Positions 10,201 through 18,769 of a DNA stretch of 64,000 nt are shown in pieces; the stretch's first letter is position 1; the number at the start of each line of letters is the position of its first letter. The notes beneath the pieces were generated by a model. The model had not been told where the DNA came from. It did not search any database and saw only the letters and a program-made list of their open reading frames with translations. Location of the stretch: contig JAFGOM010000048.1 in the NCBI GenBank assembly GCA_016926505.1, positions 19,803 through 83,802 of the forward strand. Reading direction: 5' to 3'. This DNA comes from Methanospirillaceae archaeon (GTDB taxonomy: Archaea; Halobacteriota; Methanomicrobia; Methanomicrobiales; Methanospirillaceae). Position numbers and translations under genes: made by a program.

Positions 10201-10933
10201 TCTTGACCAGTTTATTGAGGCTGATAAGGGAAAGATACACTCAAAAGAGCCGGTTTCTGTTCTCAGGCAGATCTTCGAAGAGAAGGAGTCAGAGCACCGG
10301 TCTCTTGCTGATGCATGTACCCTGATTGCAGATAAGCTTGCCAGGAATGAAAAACTGTCATTAGAGCGAGAAAAACTCTCACAGACGCGTATCGCACAGC
10401 AAAAAGAATATGATCGCTGGTACCGGCTAAACCGGTTGATCGGATCCCATGACGGTAAGGCCTTCCGGACGTTTGCCCAGGGACTGACCTTTGAGGTGAT
10501 GATACATCATGCCAACCGGCAACTTGCAGAGATGACGGATCGGTATATCCTCTCCCGTAATCCTGATCCCAAAAACCCGCTCTTATTATCAGTCATCGAC
10601 ACCTACCAGGCAGGAATCGTCAGGACTACGAAAAACCTTTCGGGAGGTGAGCGGTTTATCGTGAGTCTTGCTCTTGCACTTGGGCTCTCATCCATGGCAA
10701 GCACCAATGTACAGGTCGATTCTCTCTTTTTAGATGAAGGGTTTGGGAGCCTTGATGAGACCGCTCTTGAGATGGCCCTCTCCACCCTTGCCGGTCTGAA
10801 ACAGAACGGAAAACTGATTGGTATTATATCCCATGTCCCGGCATTAAAAGAGCGGATCCCGACACAGATTGTAGTCGAGAAGGGAACCGGTGGAAGAAGC
10901 CGGCTCTCCGGTCCGGGGGTAACAGGGGGGTGA
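7259..10933 (+). CDS. sbcC: SbcC/Rad50-type ATPase subunit
   Basis: A 1224-residue SMC-like ATPase. Walker A GPTGAGKT sits at 37-44. Long charged coiled-coil arms flank a zinc hook CPLC at 600-603, almost exactly mid-protein. The ABC signature LSGGE is near 1126 and Walker B LFLDEGFGSLDE near 1157. It partners the SbcD encoded just upstream and would tether and open DNA ends for cleavage. A GAGG element lies just before the ATG. The last codons read over an opposite-strand open frame described at 10934-11211. Confidence 0.95.
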   Translation: MKIKRIHFKNINSLAGVWSVDLTTSSYDTDGIFAITGPTGAGKTTILDAISLALYGRTPRLDRISQSSNEVMTRHTGECYAEIEFETREGRFISRFSQNRAHKRPDGELQQPKFEISDVKTGVILAEKKAEYTTIIEKLTGMTFHQFTRSIMLAQGEFAAFLDASDDDRGQILEQITGTGIYGDISIRVHEREVQERAELAVIENTIDQIPVMSREEEVVLRSDGSEKKEQMEHLKTEIEVLRADISSHTKMEEYRQEIIHLQRQQEDLAKKRENAALDLSRLSHAERARGGEAAYNTILNQRDNITSTHQEHKLCTEQIPLLTRAQDLAREEEEKSNTIFLLARKRGAEQAPVIRKVREYDIRIAHARDIVKSSGDECRTIAENICRYQDELQKNLAEKNRVQEIYERVTKFLQENQNDAGLETQFEPISILVSGITRQKEQYQKKERELSEGQEASVSAEESKQAAKARYCEISSKAEETQHQLEREEKLLSDILSDTDIPSWRRRLEDEKDRLKSLQDLKLVADDKKTAEDSLRCTGEEEMFLVVQQQEIQRLISDRELQKKTLADLIAEREMTARLIQRIAGFEDERNRLIKGSPCPLCGSCTHPYQEGCIPVDETIDTRLAADKEEMNRLIETITGFTSDLAAIGKECEIIRKKQKDLQELVPTLVSAMQKGAAALLPDSDMTDPDVITRETEQSNEAITRYTDIIKQAELQERAVRQAELSHTQILEKRGAANLAQQEATILWTQKKGDIERLEREIDAIRTEIQKTEEELDIITKPFYPAGCTADTAGEVLYILEQRRDQYRSWKRECDEQYYALERIEQDIRATTSRMQEAVDAHTEKEKRYLDEKSQCKRLVQERYDLFTDADPDEEENTLTRAIESAEKDLKAASEVRNRAENDRNNLVSKIATLQSAIEKNAIILTDLETAFSLWLPKAGFLDEASFCAARMPDEEYRRIQAVQEEIGNQETIVTTRISALDQFIEADKGKIHSKEPVSVLRQIFEEKESEHRSLADACTLIADKLARNEKLSLEREKLSQTRIAQQKEYDRWYRLNRLIGSHDGKAFRTFAQGLTFEVMIHHANRQLAEMTDRYILSRNPDPKNPLLLSVIDTYQAGIVRTTKNLSGGERFIVSLALALGLSSMASTNVQVDSLFLDEGFGSLDETALEMALSTLAGLKQNGKLIGIISHVPALKERIPTQIVVEKGTGGRSRLSGPGVTGG

Positions 10934-11211
10934 GAGAGTGCATCGGCCTGCAGCATGAAGGCCCGCCGCTCTGCGTTGTGAGTGGCGAACGCGATGCATT
11001 CGAGTTCTTCGAGAACCTTGATCGGCATTGCATCAAAAAGGGTAGGAGTCATGCAAACACCCCTGCCGGCTGAGTGAGAGTGACAGGCTGCACGAGGCAA
11101 ATGACCGCAATGGGTGCATATTTCCGCTCCCCTTCGATCAGAAGAGTAAACCAGTTCCCTGCTCAGGGTAATGTGCGGGATTTGCCAAAAAACAATGGAA
11201 ATCAGATGTCA
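10934..11211 (-). pseudogene. Possible remnant of an unrecognised gene, minus strand
   Basis: Downstream of sbcC the minus strand is open from after a TGA at 11211. It reads a coding-looking, relatively GC-rich peptide containing CTHCGH, MTPTLFDAMPIKVLEELE and HNAERRAFMLQADAL, and then runs antisense into the end of sbcC (stop at 10603). There is a Cys/His cluster and an in-frame ATG at 11055, but no recognisable domain and no natural 3' end. I read it as the head of a gene truncated by rearrangement; a small real gene or noise is also possible. Confidence 0.3.
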
Positions 11212-11238
11212 GAAAAAAGAAGAAGAATCATGTTATTG

Positions 11239-12135
11239 TTACGTGACGTTCCCGTTCTTGAGATACGAATGGATGCGATCACCGACATTCTCTCTCAGGT
11301 TCTCGTAAAAAATTGCATAGTCATACATGTGGTAGACACCCTCAGGGAAGGTGACACTGCTCGCAGGCAATTCTTCAGGGTTGGATATGTTTGTTATCAC
11401 CAGTGCATTGTCCACTACCTGAGCCGCTGCAAAGTTTGGATATCTGTCCGGACTTTCGGGATGCTCGTGTTTGAAAAATGCTGCTTCACTATTCAGGGAA
11501 GCAGGTGCAAAGGTGGTATCGGTCTTCCAGGTCAGAGGATTTACCACAAACGTTCCCGGAATGATTGTTGGCCCCTCCTTCTCCTTTCCTTCTTCATCGG
11601 ATATGGTGTTGTATGCAATAAAACAGCCCGTTTCCGTCGCATTTTCACTAATCTTCATAAGCGGATTTAGATCCAGATCCGACTGCGTGATCGAATACCC
11701 AATAACATACGCCGCCACCAGTCTCTTCAGTGATTCGACATCACCGGTCAGCAGTTCTCCTGCCTTTGACAGTTCAACGACCCTGACCGACCCCTGACTG
11801 TGGGCCGCGAGGATAATAGGTCGTTCTGCCTTATTGAAATGTTCCAGGAAATAGTCAAACGCACGGATAAGATCCTGCTGCCCCAGATCAAAGATAGGTT
11901 TCGCATCGGTTAACATCTGGGGATTGATTTTGACATTGTTCTGCCGGTAAAATGGTGCATAAATATTTGCCTGACTGTCAAAGATACTGGCCTGTTCCAC
12001 CAGTGTCCATTGTGCTTTCTTTCGTAATACCGGATCACTGATATCCATTAGATAGGTCGTATTATCTGAGAGAATGGTAGGATATACCCAGAACACATCA
12101 ACAGGCTGCTCTTCATCGCTGAAATATACGGGCAT
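11239..12135 (-). CDS. DUF3089-family alpha/beta hydrolase, 5' end apparently damaged
   Basis: The frame encodes 298 residues from the only canonical start, ATG 12135. It fits the DUF3089 group of serine hydrolases: DVFWVYPT near 13-20, the nucleophile elbow AHSQGS with Ser113, and a conserved C-terminal YHMYDYAIFY region. Upstream of the ATG the same frame continues with family-like sequence (YLPDAPDYTNPDSWL). It contains no ATG, GTG or TTG before the in-frame TAA at 12228-12226, and no ribosome binding site precedes ATG 12135. Relatives normally carry a signal peptide or lipobox here. The gene has probably lost its N-terminus, or uses a non-canonical start. The substrate is unknown. Confidence 0.7.
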   Translation of the reverse strand: MPVYFSDEEQPVDVFWVYPTILSDNTTYLMDISDPVLRKKAQWTLVEQASIFDSQANIYAPFYRQNNVKINPQMLTDAKPIFDLGQQDLIRAFDYFLEHFNKAERPIILAAHSQGSVRVVELSKAGELLTGDVESLKRLVAAYVIGYSITQSDLDLNPLMKISENATETGCFIAYNTISDEEGKEKEGPTIIPGTFVVNPLTWKTDTTFAPASLNSEAAFFKHEHPESPDRYPNFAAAQVVDNALVITNISNPEELPASSVTFPEGVYHMYDYAIFYENLRENVGDRIHSYLKNGNVT

Positions 12136-12509
12136 GGTGAGCCAGCTATCGGGATTGGTATAATCCGGGGCATCCGGCAGGTATTCACAATTTAAGGCCG
12201 TAATCGATGAGGGGATTGCACACCGTTATTGGGATCTCATTTTTCCGGACCCCGTTTCCTTTTCCTGCTGTTTTTCTGATTATCAGTTCACCCTGGCATA
12301 TGCCGGATCAGAGAAGAGTGAGAGAGATCAAAGCAATCCTGATACCGGATACCGACCGGCGGCCTGTTCGATCGTATATGACGCTCAATTAATGAGATAC
12401 ATGAAATACTACCCTGCAATCATCAGGCAATCCGATCTCTGCCTGTGAAATTTTCCTCCCAACAGATATCATTAAATAAAAAACAGGTAAGTATGGTGTA
12501 CTGATAATT
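12136..12509. other. Divergent gap with the decayed 5' end of the DUF3089 gene
   Basis: 12136-12225 (-) still reads hydrolase-like sequence without a start codon. The rest has no supported gene. ATTAAATAAAAAAC near 12471-12484 is a plausible TATA box for the sensor gene at 12510, giving a very short leader. Confidence 0.5.
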
Positions 12510-14417
12510 ATGGTTTACCATCGCCGGATTTTCAGGTCTCTTTCCGGAACCCTTGCTGCAGTAATTCTTATCCTCCTTTTTATCTCGTTCTTTGCCCTTA
12601 CCTCATACTGGTACCTTGATGAGCTGAAGAATGTCGACCAGGATTATCAGGACAAGCAGATGATCACTCATGAAATCCTGAAACAGTCAGTCATCTGGAT
12701 AGATCGGGGTATATCCCTTTATGAACTGCAGTATGAGCCTGACCTCACAACCGCGATGGAGATGTATCAGCAGGAATACGAAATAAGCAGTGGAGATCCG
12801 GCACGGATTGATTATACCGGTCTTCAGGATCGGATTGAGCAAAGACTCAATGGTACATGGAACCTCTACCTGATCGATACCGGTGTGGTTACCCATACCA
12901 CGTTCCCTGATGACCGTGGACTTGATTTTACGCAGTATCCCTCCCTTTTTGAGCAGTATAAAGGTTTTATCAGGAACGGGAACCTGGTCATTGACCGGGG
13001 AGTCATGGGTTTTGCACCAGGAGCACCGACACGGAAATTTGCCTACCAGGGAACCCGGGACCGGCGGTATCTCCTCGAGATAAGCAGAAACATTGAACAG
13101 TACCGCCCCGCTACAAAGGCCTCTTACCGTGAACTTGCCGGTACGGTCGGCGAAGTCAACCCATACCTGATCTCGGTTACCATCTACAACTCACAGGGAG
13201 ATGTTGTTGCCGGGCAGTCACAGCCGGAAGAAGAGAGAGAATCCTCTTCTGATACCAAAAAACAGGTGAGAAAAACATTTTCTGCAAAAAATGATACCTG
13301 GAAACAGTATCCGGACAAAAAGAGAGAGGTTGCATATCTCTTCCTTCCGGTTGAAGAGACCGGAGCCCCCTCAACCCCGATGATGCATCTCGTGGCAAAG
13401 ATTGTCTTTACGACCGAAAAAATGCAACACGACTGGTTCTGGTTAACCCTGCTCTATATTGCGCTTCTTACCATCACAACATGTGGAGGATTCCTTACTG
13501 CATATCTGGTATCACGACACCTGACACGACCATTAAACCAAATCGGTGATGACGTGGATCAGATCGCAGCCGGTGATCTCAACCATCCCATCAGGTCAAC
13601 CGGAACCCGCGAGACCGAACGAATTGAGCATTCCATATCCCGCATGGTAGCAAATCTTAAAGAGAATATCGAATCGCTGAATCTCAGTCAGGATAAATTA
13701 AAAAAAGAACTCTTTATGCGGAAAAAAGCAGAGGAACAATACTGGCATCTTTTTGATTCTGCCCGTGATGCGATATTTCTTCTCGAAGACGAGGTTATTA
13801 AGGAAGCAAACCGTCAGGCACAAATCCTGCTCGGCAGGATGCGGGATAAATTCATCGGAAAGCCACTGTCTGATTTTACACAGATTCCCGAACATGCAGG
13901 CAGTGACGGTGTAACCGGAGACGAATCAGAATCCAAAAAAGAGAGCCTGAATCTATCCCTCCACCCTTTTCATACATCGGGATTTTTTAACCTTACCTTT
14001 ATCAGGCCTGACGGGACCGTTGTTGAGACGAAAACCTCAATTAACACGATACAAATACGGGATGAGATTATTACCCAGGTTATCGTCAGGGATGTGACAG
14101 AACTCAATGAATTATACCGGCACGAACATGATGCAATATCCAGACTTGAAGAGAACCTAGTACAACTTGCAACCATTAATGACAATATCCGAAATCCCTT
14201 AACGATTATTGCAACCATCGCAGGAATGCTGGATGAGGAGACCGAAGAGAAATTAACAGAACAGGTTTCCCGGATTGACCAGCTGGTCACCAATATTGAT
14301 CGTGGTTTTATCGGAACAGAGAAGGTACGGATGTATCTGCGCAAGCATTACAGCATCAGGCATCAGAGATTGGAAGACACCCCAGACAATAGTGAGATAA
14401 AAGACGGAATTGAATGA
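12510..14417 (+). CDS. Membrane sensor protein: extracytoplasmic domain, HAMP, PAS, kinase-like dimerisation segment without ATPase
   Basis: A 635-residue signalling protein. A first membrane segment lies at about 13-35 and a large extracytoplasmic sensor at about 36-303. A second membrane segment at about 307-329 is followed by HAMP at about 330-382 (SRHLTRPLNQI, AAGDLNHPI), a short coiled coil and a PAS domain at about 400-530. The end resembles a HisKA helix (NDNIRNPLTIIATIAGM near 556), but Asn stands where the phospho-accepting His should be. No HATPase domain follows: the protein ends about 70 residues later. It is probably a non-kinase receptor signalling through partners. No partner is adjacent and the ligand is unknown. 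Confidence 0.82.
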   Translation: MVYHRRIFRSLSGTLAAVILILLFISFFALTSYWYLDELKNVDQDYQDKQMITHEILKQSVIWIDRGISLYELQYEPDLTTAMEMYQQEYEISSGDPARIDYTGLQDRIEQRLNGTWNLYLIDTGVVTHTTFPDDRGLDFTQYPSLFEQYKGFIRNGNLVIDRGVMGFAPGAPTRKFAYQGTRDRRYLLEISRNIEQYRPATKASYRELAGTVGEVNPYLISVTIYNSQGDVVAGQSQPEEERESSSDTKKQVRKTFSAKNDTWKQYPDKKREVAYLFLPVEETGAPSTPMMHLVAKIVFTTEKMQHDWFWLTLLYIALLTITTCGGFLTAYLVSRHLTRPLNQIGDDVDQIAAGDLNHPIRSTGTRETERIEHSISRMVANLKENIESLNLSQDKLKKELFMRKKAEEQYWHLFDSARDAIFLLEDEVIKEANRQAQILLGRMRDKFIGKPLSDFTQIPEHAGSDGVTGDESESKKESLNLSLHPFHTSGFFNLTFIRPDGTVVETKTSINTIQIRDEIITQVIVRDVTELNELYRHEHDAISRLEENLVQLATINDNIRNPLTIIATIAGMLDEETEEKLTEQVSRIDQLVTNIDRGFIGTEKVRMYLRKHYSIRHQRLEDTPDNSEIKDGIE

Positions 14418-14803
14418 ACAGGCAAATCCCCTGACCTTTTTGTATCACGAAAAAAGAGATTCATTATCAGGAACGATTCTTTACTGCAGAGCAGAACCAT
14501 TCATTACACCCTTCATAAAAAAGTTTAAACCCCATGTCGAATTGGGAGAATCGATTACTCTATCCCCCCTTCGACTTTAATGAATCGTGGACTGCCGTCA
14601 TACTGCTGCAGTATGAAATTTTACCATAACAAAGGATATTTCCCTTTCAAAATCCCTTATCAGTTCCAGGACGATAATCTTTGACACCCGGGAGAGAATC
14701 AGCACAAACTGTTAATAGATTCAAAGAATATAAAAATATCAGGGAGACACGGATGAAGCATCACTTTTATCACCGTATCATCACGTAAAGAAGTGGTAAC
14801 CCC
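14418..14803. other. Intergenic region with a perfect palindrome and a TATA-like element
   Basis: No gene is supported. It contains a dyad with 9-bp arms at 14598-14616 (listed separately) and a TATA-like GAATATAAAAATATC near 14722-14736. The latter would start a transcript about 55 nt before the ATG at 14804. Confidence 0.5.
14598..14616. promoter_or_regulatory. Perfect 19-bp palindrome, possible operator
   Basis: TCATACTGC and GCAGTATGA are exact reverse complements around one central T. Arms this close cannot form a normal RNA hairpin, so a dimeric regulator site is more likely than a terminator. It lies about 110 bp upstream of the TATA-like element of the 14804 gene. Confidence 0.4.
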
Positions 14804-15919
14804 ATGAAATATAGATATCAGGCAGCAGCCATCCTTCTTCTGGTCATCATCATCGGAACCGGTGTAGCATTTGCCCAACCACCCCAGGGACCAGGGAGTC
14901 AGGATCAGCAGGGAGCAGGACCCGGTATGCAGCAGGGTCCGGGGATGAGTCAGGGTGCACCCGGGATGCAACAAGGAAGGATTAAACTGGGATCTGATAA
15001 CGCCATAACCCAGGGACCGTATGTTCATTCCATTACCAGTGCCGTCAGTGCTGATGGGATTACCTACGCCACCAGCGGAACCATTATCCTGCAGCATGCC
15101 TCGGTTCCTGCAGCAGTTCTGGCACCTGATGGCCGTATCTTTCTGTACTATGTTGATGCCTCAGATATTATGCAGAATAAACCTGAATCAACTGAAATTG
15201 CCATATCACAAGATGGTGGAATTACTTTTACACCATACGATCTGACTATTGAGGGTATCCCGACCGATAAGGCCCTTGATCCCGCTGTTGTCATCCTTCC
15301 CGATGGCAGGTACCGGCTGTATTATTATGCGTCAGACAAGGAACCTACAGGACAGAATGATGCACATGAGATCAGGTCTGCGATATCAGAAGACGGAATA
15401 ACATTCTCCGATGAGGGAGTTGCATTTCTCTGGCCGGGTCTTGTTGATCCCGACGTCTGGTGGAACGGTACAGCATGGAACATGTATGTCTACTCCATTG
15501 CCCAGGGCCAGACGATCATCGCCACCAGTGATGACGGGGTACATTTCACCTACAAAGAACCTCTCGACCTGAAGAATATCGGAACAACAGGACCGGTTCT
15601 TCTTGATGACGGATCATTCCGGTTATATGCATTCGAACAGAACCAGGAAGGAAACATCATCAGTTTCCGGTCAGAGGACGGGATTACCTGGAATCGGGAA
15701 CCCGGCGTCAGGATAGAAAAACCAAAATCTGCTATGATCTCTGACCCATCTGCCGTACACCTTCCAGACGGATCATGGATGCTCTTCTACAAACTCGCAC
15801 CCCAGCCAGCCATGCAGAACCAGCCTGTTTCAGAGGCTAAAGGTATCAGCCAGCAGGGTCCGGGGATGCAGGGGCAGAATCAGCCGGGGATGACAGGACC
15901 GGGCGGAAGAGCACCATAA
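14804..15919 (+). CDS. Exported beta-propeller protein (GH43/sialidase-like fold)
   Basis: A 371-residue protein with a signal peptide ending near AFA (about 24). A Gln/Gly/Pro/Met-rich linker runs to about residue 58, and a similar low-complexity tail occupies the last 30 residues. Between them are repeated blades with the pattern P-A-V-x-LPDG-R-x-LYYY (APDGRIFLYYVDAS, LPDGRYRLYYYAS, LPDGSWMLFYKLA) and DPDVWWNGTAW. These are typical of five-bladed propellers of the GH43/GH32/sialidase type. Enzymatic activity is not established; it may only bind carbohydrate at the cell surface. The start follows a weak GTGGT element. Confidence 0.7.
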   Translation: MKYRYQAAAILLLVIIIGTGVAFAQPPQGPGSQDQQGAGPGMQQGPGMSQGAPGMQQGRIKLGSDNAITQGPYVHSITSAVSADGITYATSGTIILQHASVPAAVLAPDGRIFLYYVDASDIMQNKPESTEIAISQDGGITFTPYDLTIEGIPTDKALDPAVVILPDGRYRLYYYASDKEPTGQNDAHEIRSAISEDGITFSDEGVAFLWPGLVDPDVWWNGTAWNMYVYSIAQGQTIIATSDDGVHFTYKEPLDLKNIGTTGPVLLDDGSFRLYAFEQNQEGNIISFRSEDGITWNREPGVRIEKPKSAMISDPSAVHLPDGSWMLFYKLAPQPAMQNQPVSEAKGISQQGPGMQGQNQPGMTGPGGRAP

Positions 15920-15980
15920 TACCTTTACCAGGTAAAACGATACCATTTTTAATCTTTTGACAATTTAAACAATTTTCCTG

Positions 15981-16009
15981 CCGTTCCTGGCATTATATTC
16001 AGGGAACGG
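15981..16009. terminator. Hairpin in the gap after the propeller gene
   Basis: CCGTTCC (15981-15987) pairs with GGAACGG (16003-16009), extendable through a bulge to the flanking CTG/CAG. It could end transcription from 14804 or lie in the leader of the 16103 gene. There is no strong T tract after it. Confidence 0.35.
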
Positions 16010-16102
16010 TGATACCATACCAGATCAGGATAAATTCCTATCAGGGCGTGATTGCCCTTACCGGAATAGTATTATTTCAGTGAGCAGAGCATACTGCAGC
16101 TC

Positions 16103-17080
16103 ATGAGGATTACCATCCTTGGAACCGAGTCACTCGGGGTTCGGGGTCTGTGTTGCCGGATACAAACCCACAAACACGACATTCTCATCGATCCGGGTGT
16201 TGCTCTTGGATATCTTCGTCATGGCCTGCTTCCCCATCCCTGCCAGGTGGCAGTGGGTAATACAATAAGAAAAGAGATCATCTCTGCTTTTTCACACGCT
16301 TCTGATATTATCTTCAGCCATTATCACGGAGATCATGTCCCGCTTTTATGTGCAAATCCATACCAACTCTCTCTCAAAGAGGTATCAGGTACAACCGGCA
16401 TTAAATTCTGGTGCAAAGGACCGGAGGCAATCTCACCAGTCTCCCGTAAGCGAAGAACTGACTGCCTTTCTACTCTGAAAGGGACACACATCGATGCCGA
16501 AGGGATTCGTCAGGATTGTTTCTTTTTTTCATCAGCAGTACCCCATGGCATATCAGGATCAGCCCAGGGCAGCGTGATGATGAGCGGTATCAGTGAAGGG
16601 AATACCCGGTTTGTCCATGCATCTGACATTCAGATGCGTAACAAGCAGGCAATCGAGTGTATTCTGTCATGGGATCCAACGATCGTGATCGCTTCAGGAC
16701 CCCCTCTGTATCATACCACGGTATCAAAACAGGATCTGCATCATGCAGAAAAGTTTGTGATGGCCATTGCTGATACCGCAGATACCCTGATACTTGATCA
16801 TCACCTGCTGCGAAGTGATAAAGGATGCCGGTGGTTGGATCAGATATCAGAAAAAGCAGGTGGTAATGTCATGTCTGCTGCAGAATTTTCGGGCAGGAGA
16901 TTATTGCTCCTGGAGGCATACCGAAAAGCACTATACCAGGAGATCCCGGTTCCTTCCGGCTGGCATGATGCATATGCACAGGGAAGAATTGATTGCACTG
17001 ATTTCATGATACACCCTGAAATCCTTGAGAGGATATGTCATACCGCCAGAACTCGTGAATCCGGCTGTCAAACCGGATGA
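16103..17080 (+). CDS. UPF0282-family metallo-beta-lactamase-fold hydrolase
   Basis: A 325-residue protein. It opens with an MBL strand and the UPF0282 signature ILIDPGVALGYLRHGLLPHP (about 31-50). The metal motif HYHGDH sits near 73-78, and later ligands are likely in VPHG, HASDIQ and LDHHL. UPF0282 proteins are common in archaea and have no defined substrate. It stands alone between longer gaps; an AT-rich stretch near 16065-16078 could hold its promoter. The start is ATG 16103 with no clear ribosome binding site. Confidence 0.85.
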   Translation: MRITILGTESLGVRGLCCRIQTHKHDILIDPGVALGYLRHGLLPHPCQVAVGNTIRKEIISAFSHASDIIFSHYHGDHVPLLCANPYQLSLKEVSGTTGIKFWCKGPEAISPVSRKRRTDCLSTLKGTHIDAEGIRQDCFFFSSAVPHGISGSAQGSVMMSGISEGNTRFVHASDIQMRNKQAIECILSWDPTIVIASGPPLYHTTVSKQDLHHAEKFVMAIADTADTLILDHHLLRSDKGCRWLDQISEKAGGNVMSAAEFSGRRLLLLEAYRKALYQEIPVPSGWHDAYAQGRIDCTDFMIHPEILERICHTARTRESGCQTG

Positions 17081-17472
17081 CGACAAAACCTGCGATTCCC
17101 TTACCTGAAAAATAGATTGTATCATCACCTCTTTACCGTATCACTACCACAAAATTCCTCATTCATCAGGAAACAAACGTTTTCTCCCCTTTCTCAAACA
17201 GAGCAATTCCTGAGTATATCATTGGACAGCTCTGCCAAACGATTAAACGGCGCCAGATGAGAAAGAAGGATTGGATACCATCGAACGATAGCCCTGAAAA
17301 GTCACCATTATCAATACATCAGAAAAAACTGAAAGTCAATATAATCCGATCGGGGGGAGATGATCCTGATCTGTTACAATATCACTGTTTCGTCAGGTGG
17401 ATAATCTTTGATAAATGCGGCATGAAATTAAAAACCAAGAGTATTATTACCATCTCATCCAATCCCCCTATT
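17081..17472. other. Intergenic region upstream of the MFS gene
   Basis: The frame of the transporter is open back to an ATG at 17257, but those 72 codons are hydrophilic and unlike any MFS N-terminus, so I treat them as untranslated. No other gene or strong repeat is seen. Confidence 0.5.
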
Positions 17473-18666
17473 ATGACAAAACATTTCTCTCACGGACCAT
17501 TATACATCCTGCTCATATCGGTATTTCTGGGAATGCTTGGTCTGGGAATTGTTCTTCCCCTTCTCCCGATATTTGTTCAGGATTTCCAGGCAGACGTATT
17601 CTGGGTCGGGGCTCTCTTCGCCGGCTACGGGCTTTCCCGGATCCTGTTTACCCCGTCTATCGGGAGTCTTTCGGATCGCTACGGAAAAAAATGGTTTATT
17701 ACCGGGGGACTCGGACTCTACACCCTTGTATCCCTCTGGTATATCTTCCCGGGCTCAATCTATGAACTCTTCGCGATCCGGTTCATTCACGGTATCGCAT
17801 CTGCCATGATAAGCTCGGTCTCGATGTCATATGTCGGAGACATCACCCCGAAAGGGAAAGAAGGAGCATACCAGGGGACTTTTTCTAATGCATTCTACCT
17901 GGGACTCGGATGTGGTCCAATCATCGGGGGGGTCATCTACAGCACAATGAATATGACTATGGTCTTTGTTCTGATGGCCATTATGTCTTTTATCCCGTTC
18001 CTCCTCTGCATCAGGTTTTTACCTGAGTCAAAACCACAGTACCGTAACCCCCCGCAATTGTGGAAAGCATTGATCCATCCCCGGATGCAGGCAGTACTCT
18101 TCTTCCGATTCATGAGTACCATATCCTACTCTGCATTCATGGTCTTTATTCCCGTCCTTGCCGCCACTCAGGATGGATTTTCAACCACCATAGTGGGGAT
18201 CATCATCGCTGCAGAAGTGCTCTCCATGGCTATGGGCCAGCAGTTCTTTGGAAAGATGGCTGATCGACAGAAGCGATCGCATATGATAATTGTCGGTACG
18301 GTGATGGTGTCATTCGGAACCATCGCACTAATCTGGGTAAAACTGCTTCCCGGGGTATTGGTGATAGCCCTGTTAATCGGGGTCGGCAATGCCATTGCCA
18401 TCGCTGCCGCTACCACTGTTGTTGCACTTGACGGCCGGACACTCGGTCAGGGTGTTGCAATGGGGGCTTTTAATACCGTTATGAGCATCGGGATCGTAGT
18501 CCCGCCGCTCATCTTCGGGGTGGTTTTGACTGCCTGGGGAATTGATTCGGTCTTTCTTATCGCCGGCCTGGTCTCCCTTCTGGCTCTTCCTCCGTTCTGG
18601 CTGCTGGTACGTAGAAGCAGGCGGTTGTTGCCTCCCCTGCCCCGGGGGGAGAGAGGTCCTGAATAG
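17473..18666 (+). CDS. Major facilitator superfamily transporter (drug-exporter-like)
   Basis: A 397-residue membrane protein with 12 predicted helices. The first helix is LYILLISVFLGMLGLGIVLPLLPIF, followed by the loop 2-3 motif A as GSLSDRYGKKW near residue 60. The second half opens at about residue 200 (HPRMQAVLFFRFMSTISYSAF). This layout is common in H+-coupled DHA1-type exporters; the substrate is unknown. I chose ATG 17473 because it falls just before helix 1. No ribosome binding site is evident, so the mRNA may be leaderless. The tail is Arg/Pro-rich. Confidence 0.85.
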   Translation: MTKHFSHGPLYILLISVFLGMLGLGIVLPLLPIFVQDFQADVFWVGALFAGYGLSRILFTPSIGSLSDRYGKKWFITGGLGLYTLVSLWYIFPGSIYELFAIRFIHGIASAMISSVSMSYVGDITPKGKEGAYQGTFSNAFYLGLGCGPIIGGVIYSTMNMTMVFVLMAIMSFIPFLLCIRFLPESKPQYRNPPQLWKALIHPRMQAVLFFRFMSTISYSAFMVFIPVLAATQDGFSTTIVGIIIAAEVLSMAMGQQFFGKMADRQKRSHMIIVGTVMVSFGTIALIWVKLLPGVLVIALLIGVGNAIAIAAATTVVALDGRTLGQGVAMGAFNTVMSIGIVVPPLIFGVVLTAWGIDSVFLIAGLVSLLALPPFWLLVRRSRRLLPPLPRGERGPE

Positions 18667-18769
18667 GAAAAAACTGATAAAGCACCAGCCATTCATGAAA
18701 AACGTTTCAATTGTGCATAATGTCTTCTGAAAAGAAATTATTATCATTATGGCTTGCCTAAACCATTGC

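Noticed and set aside
17257..17472. N-terminal extension of the MFS transporter
   Set aside because: 72 hydrophilic codons unlike family members; helix 1 begins right after ATG 17473.
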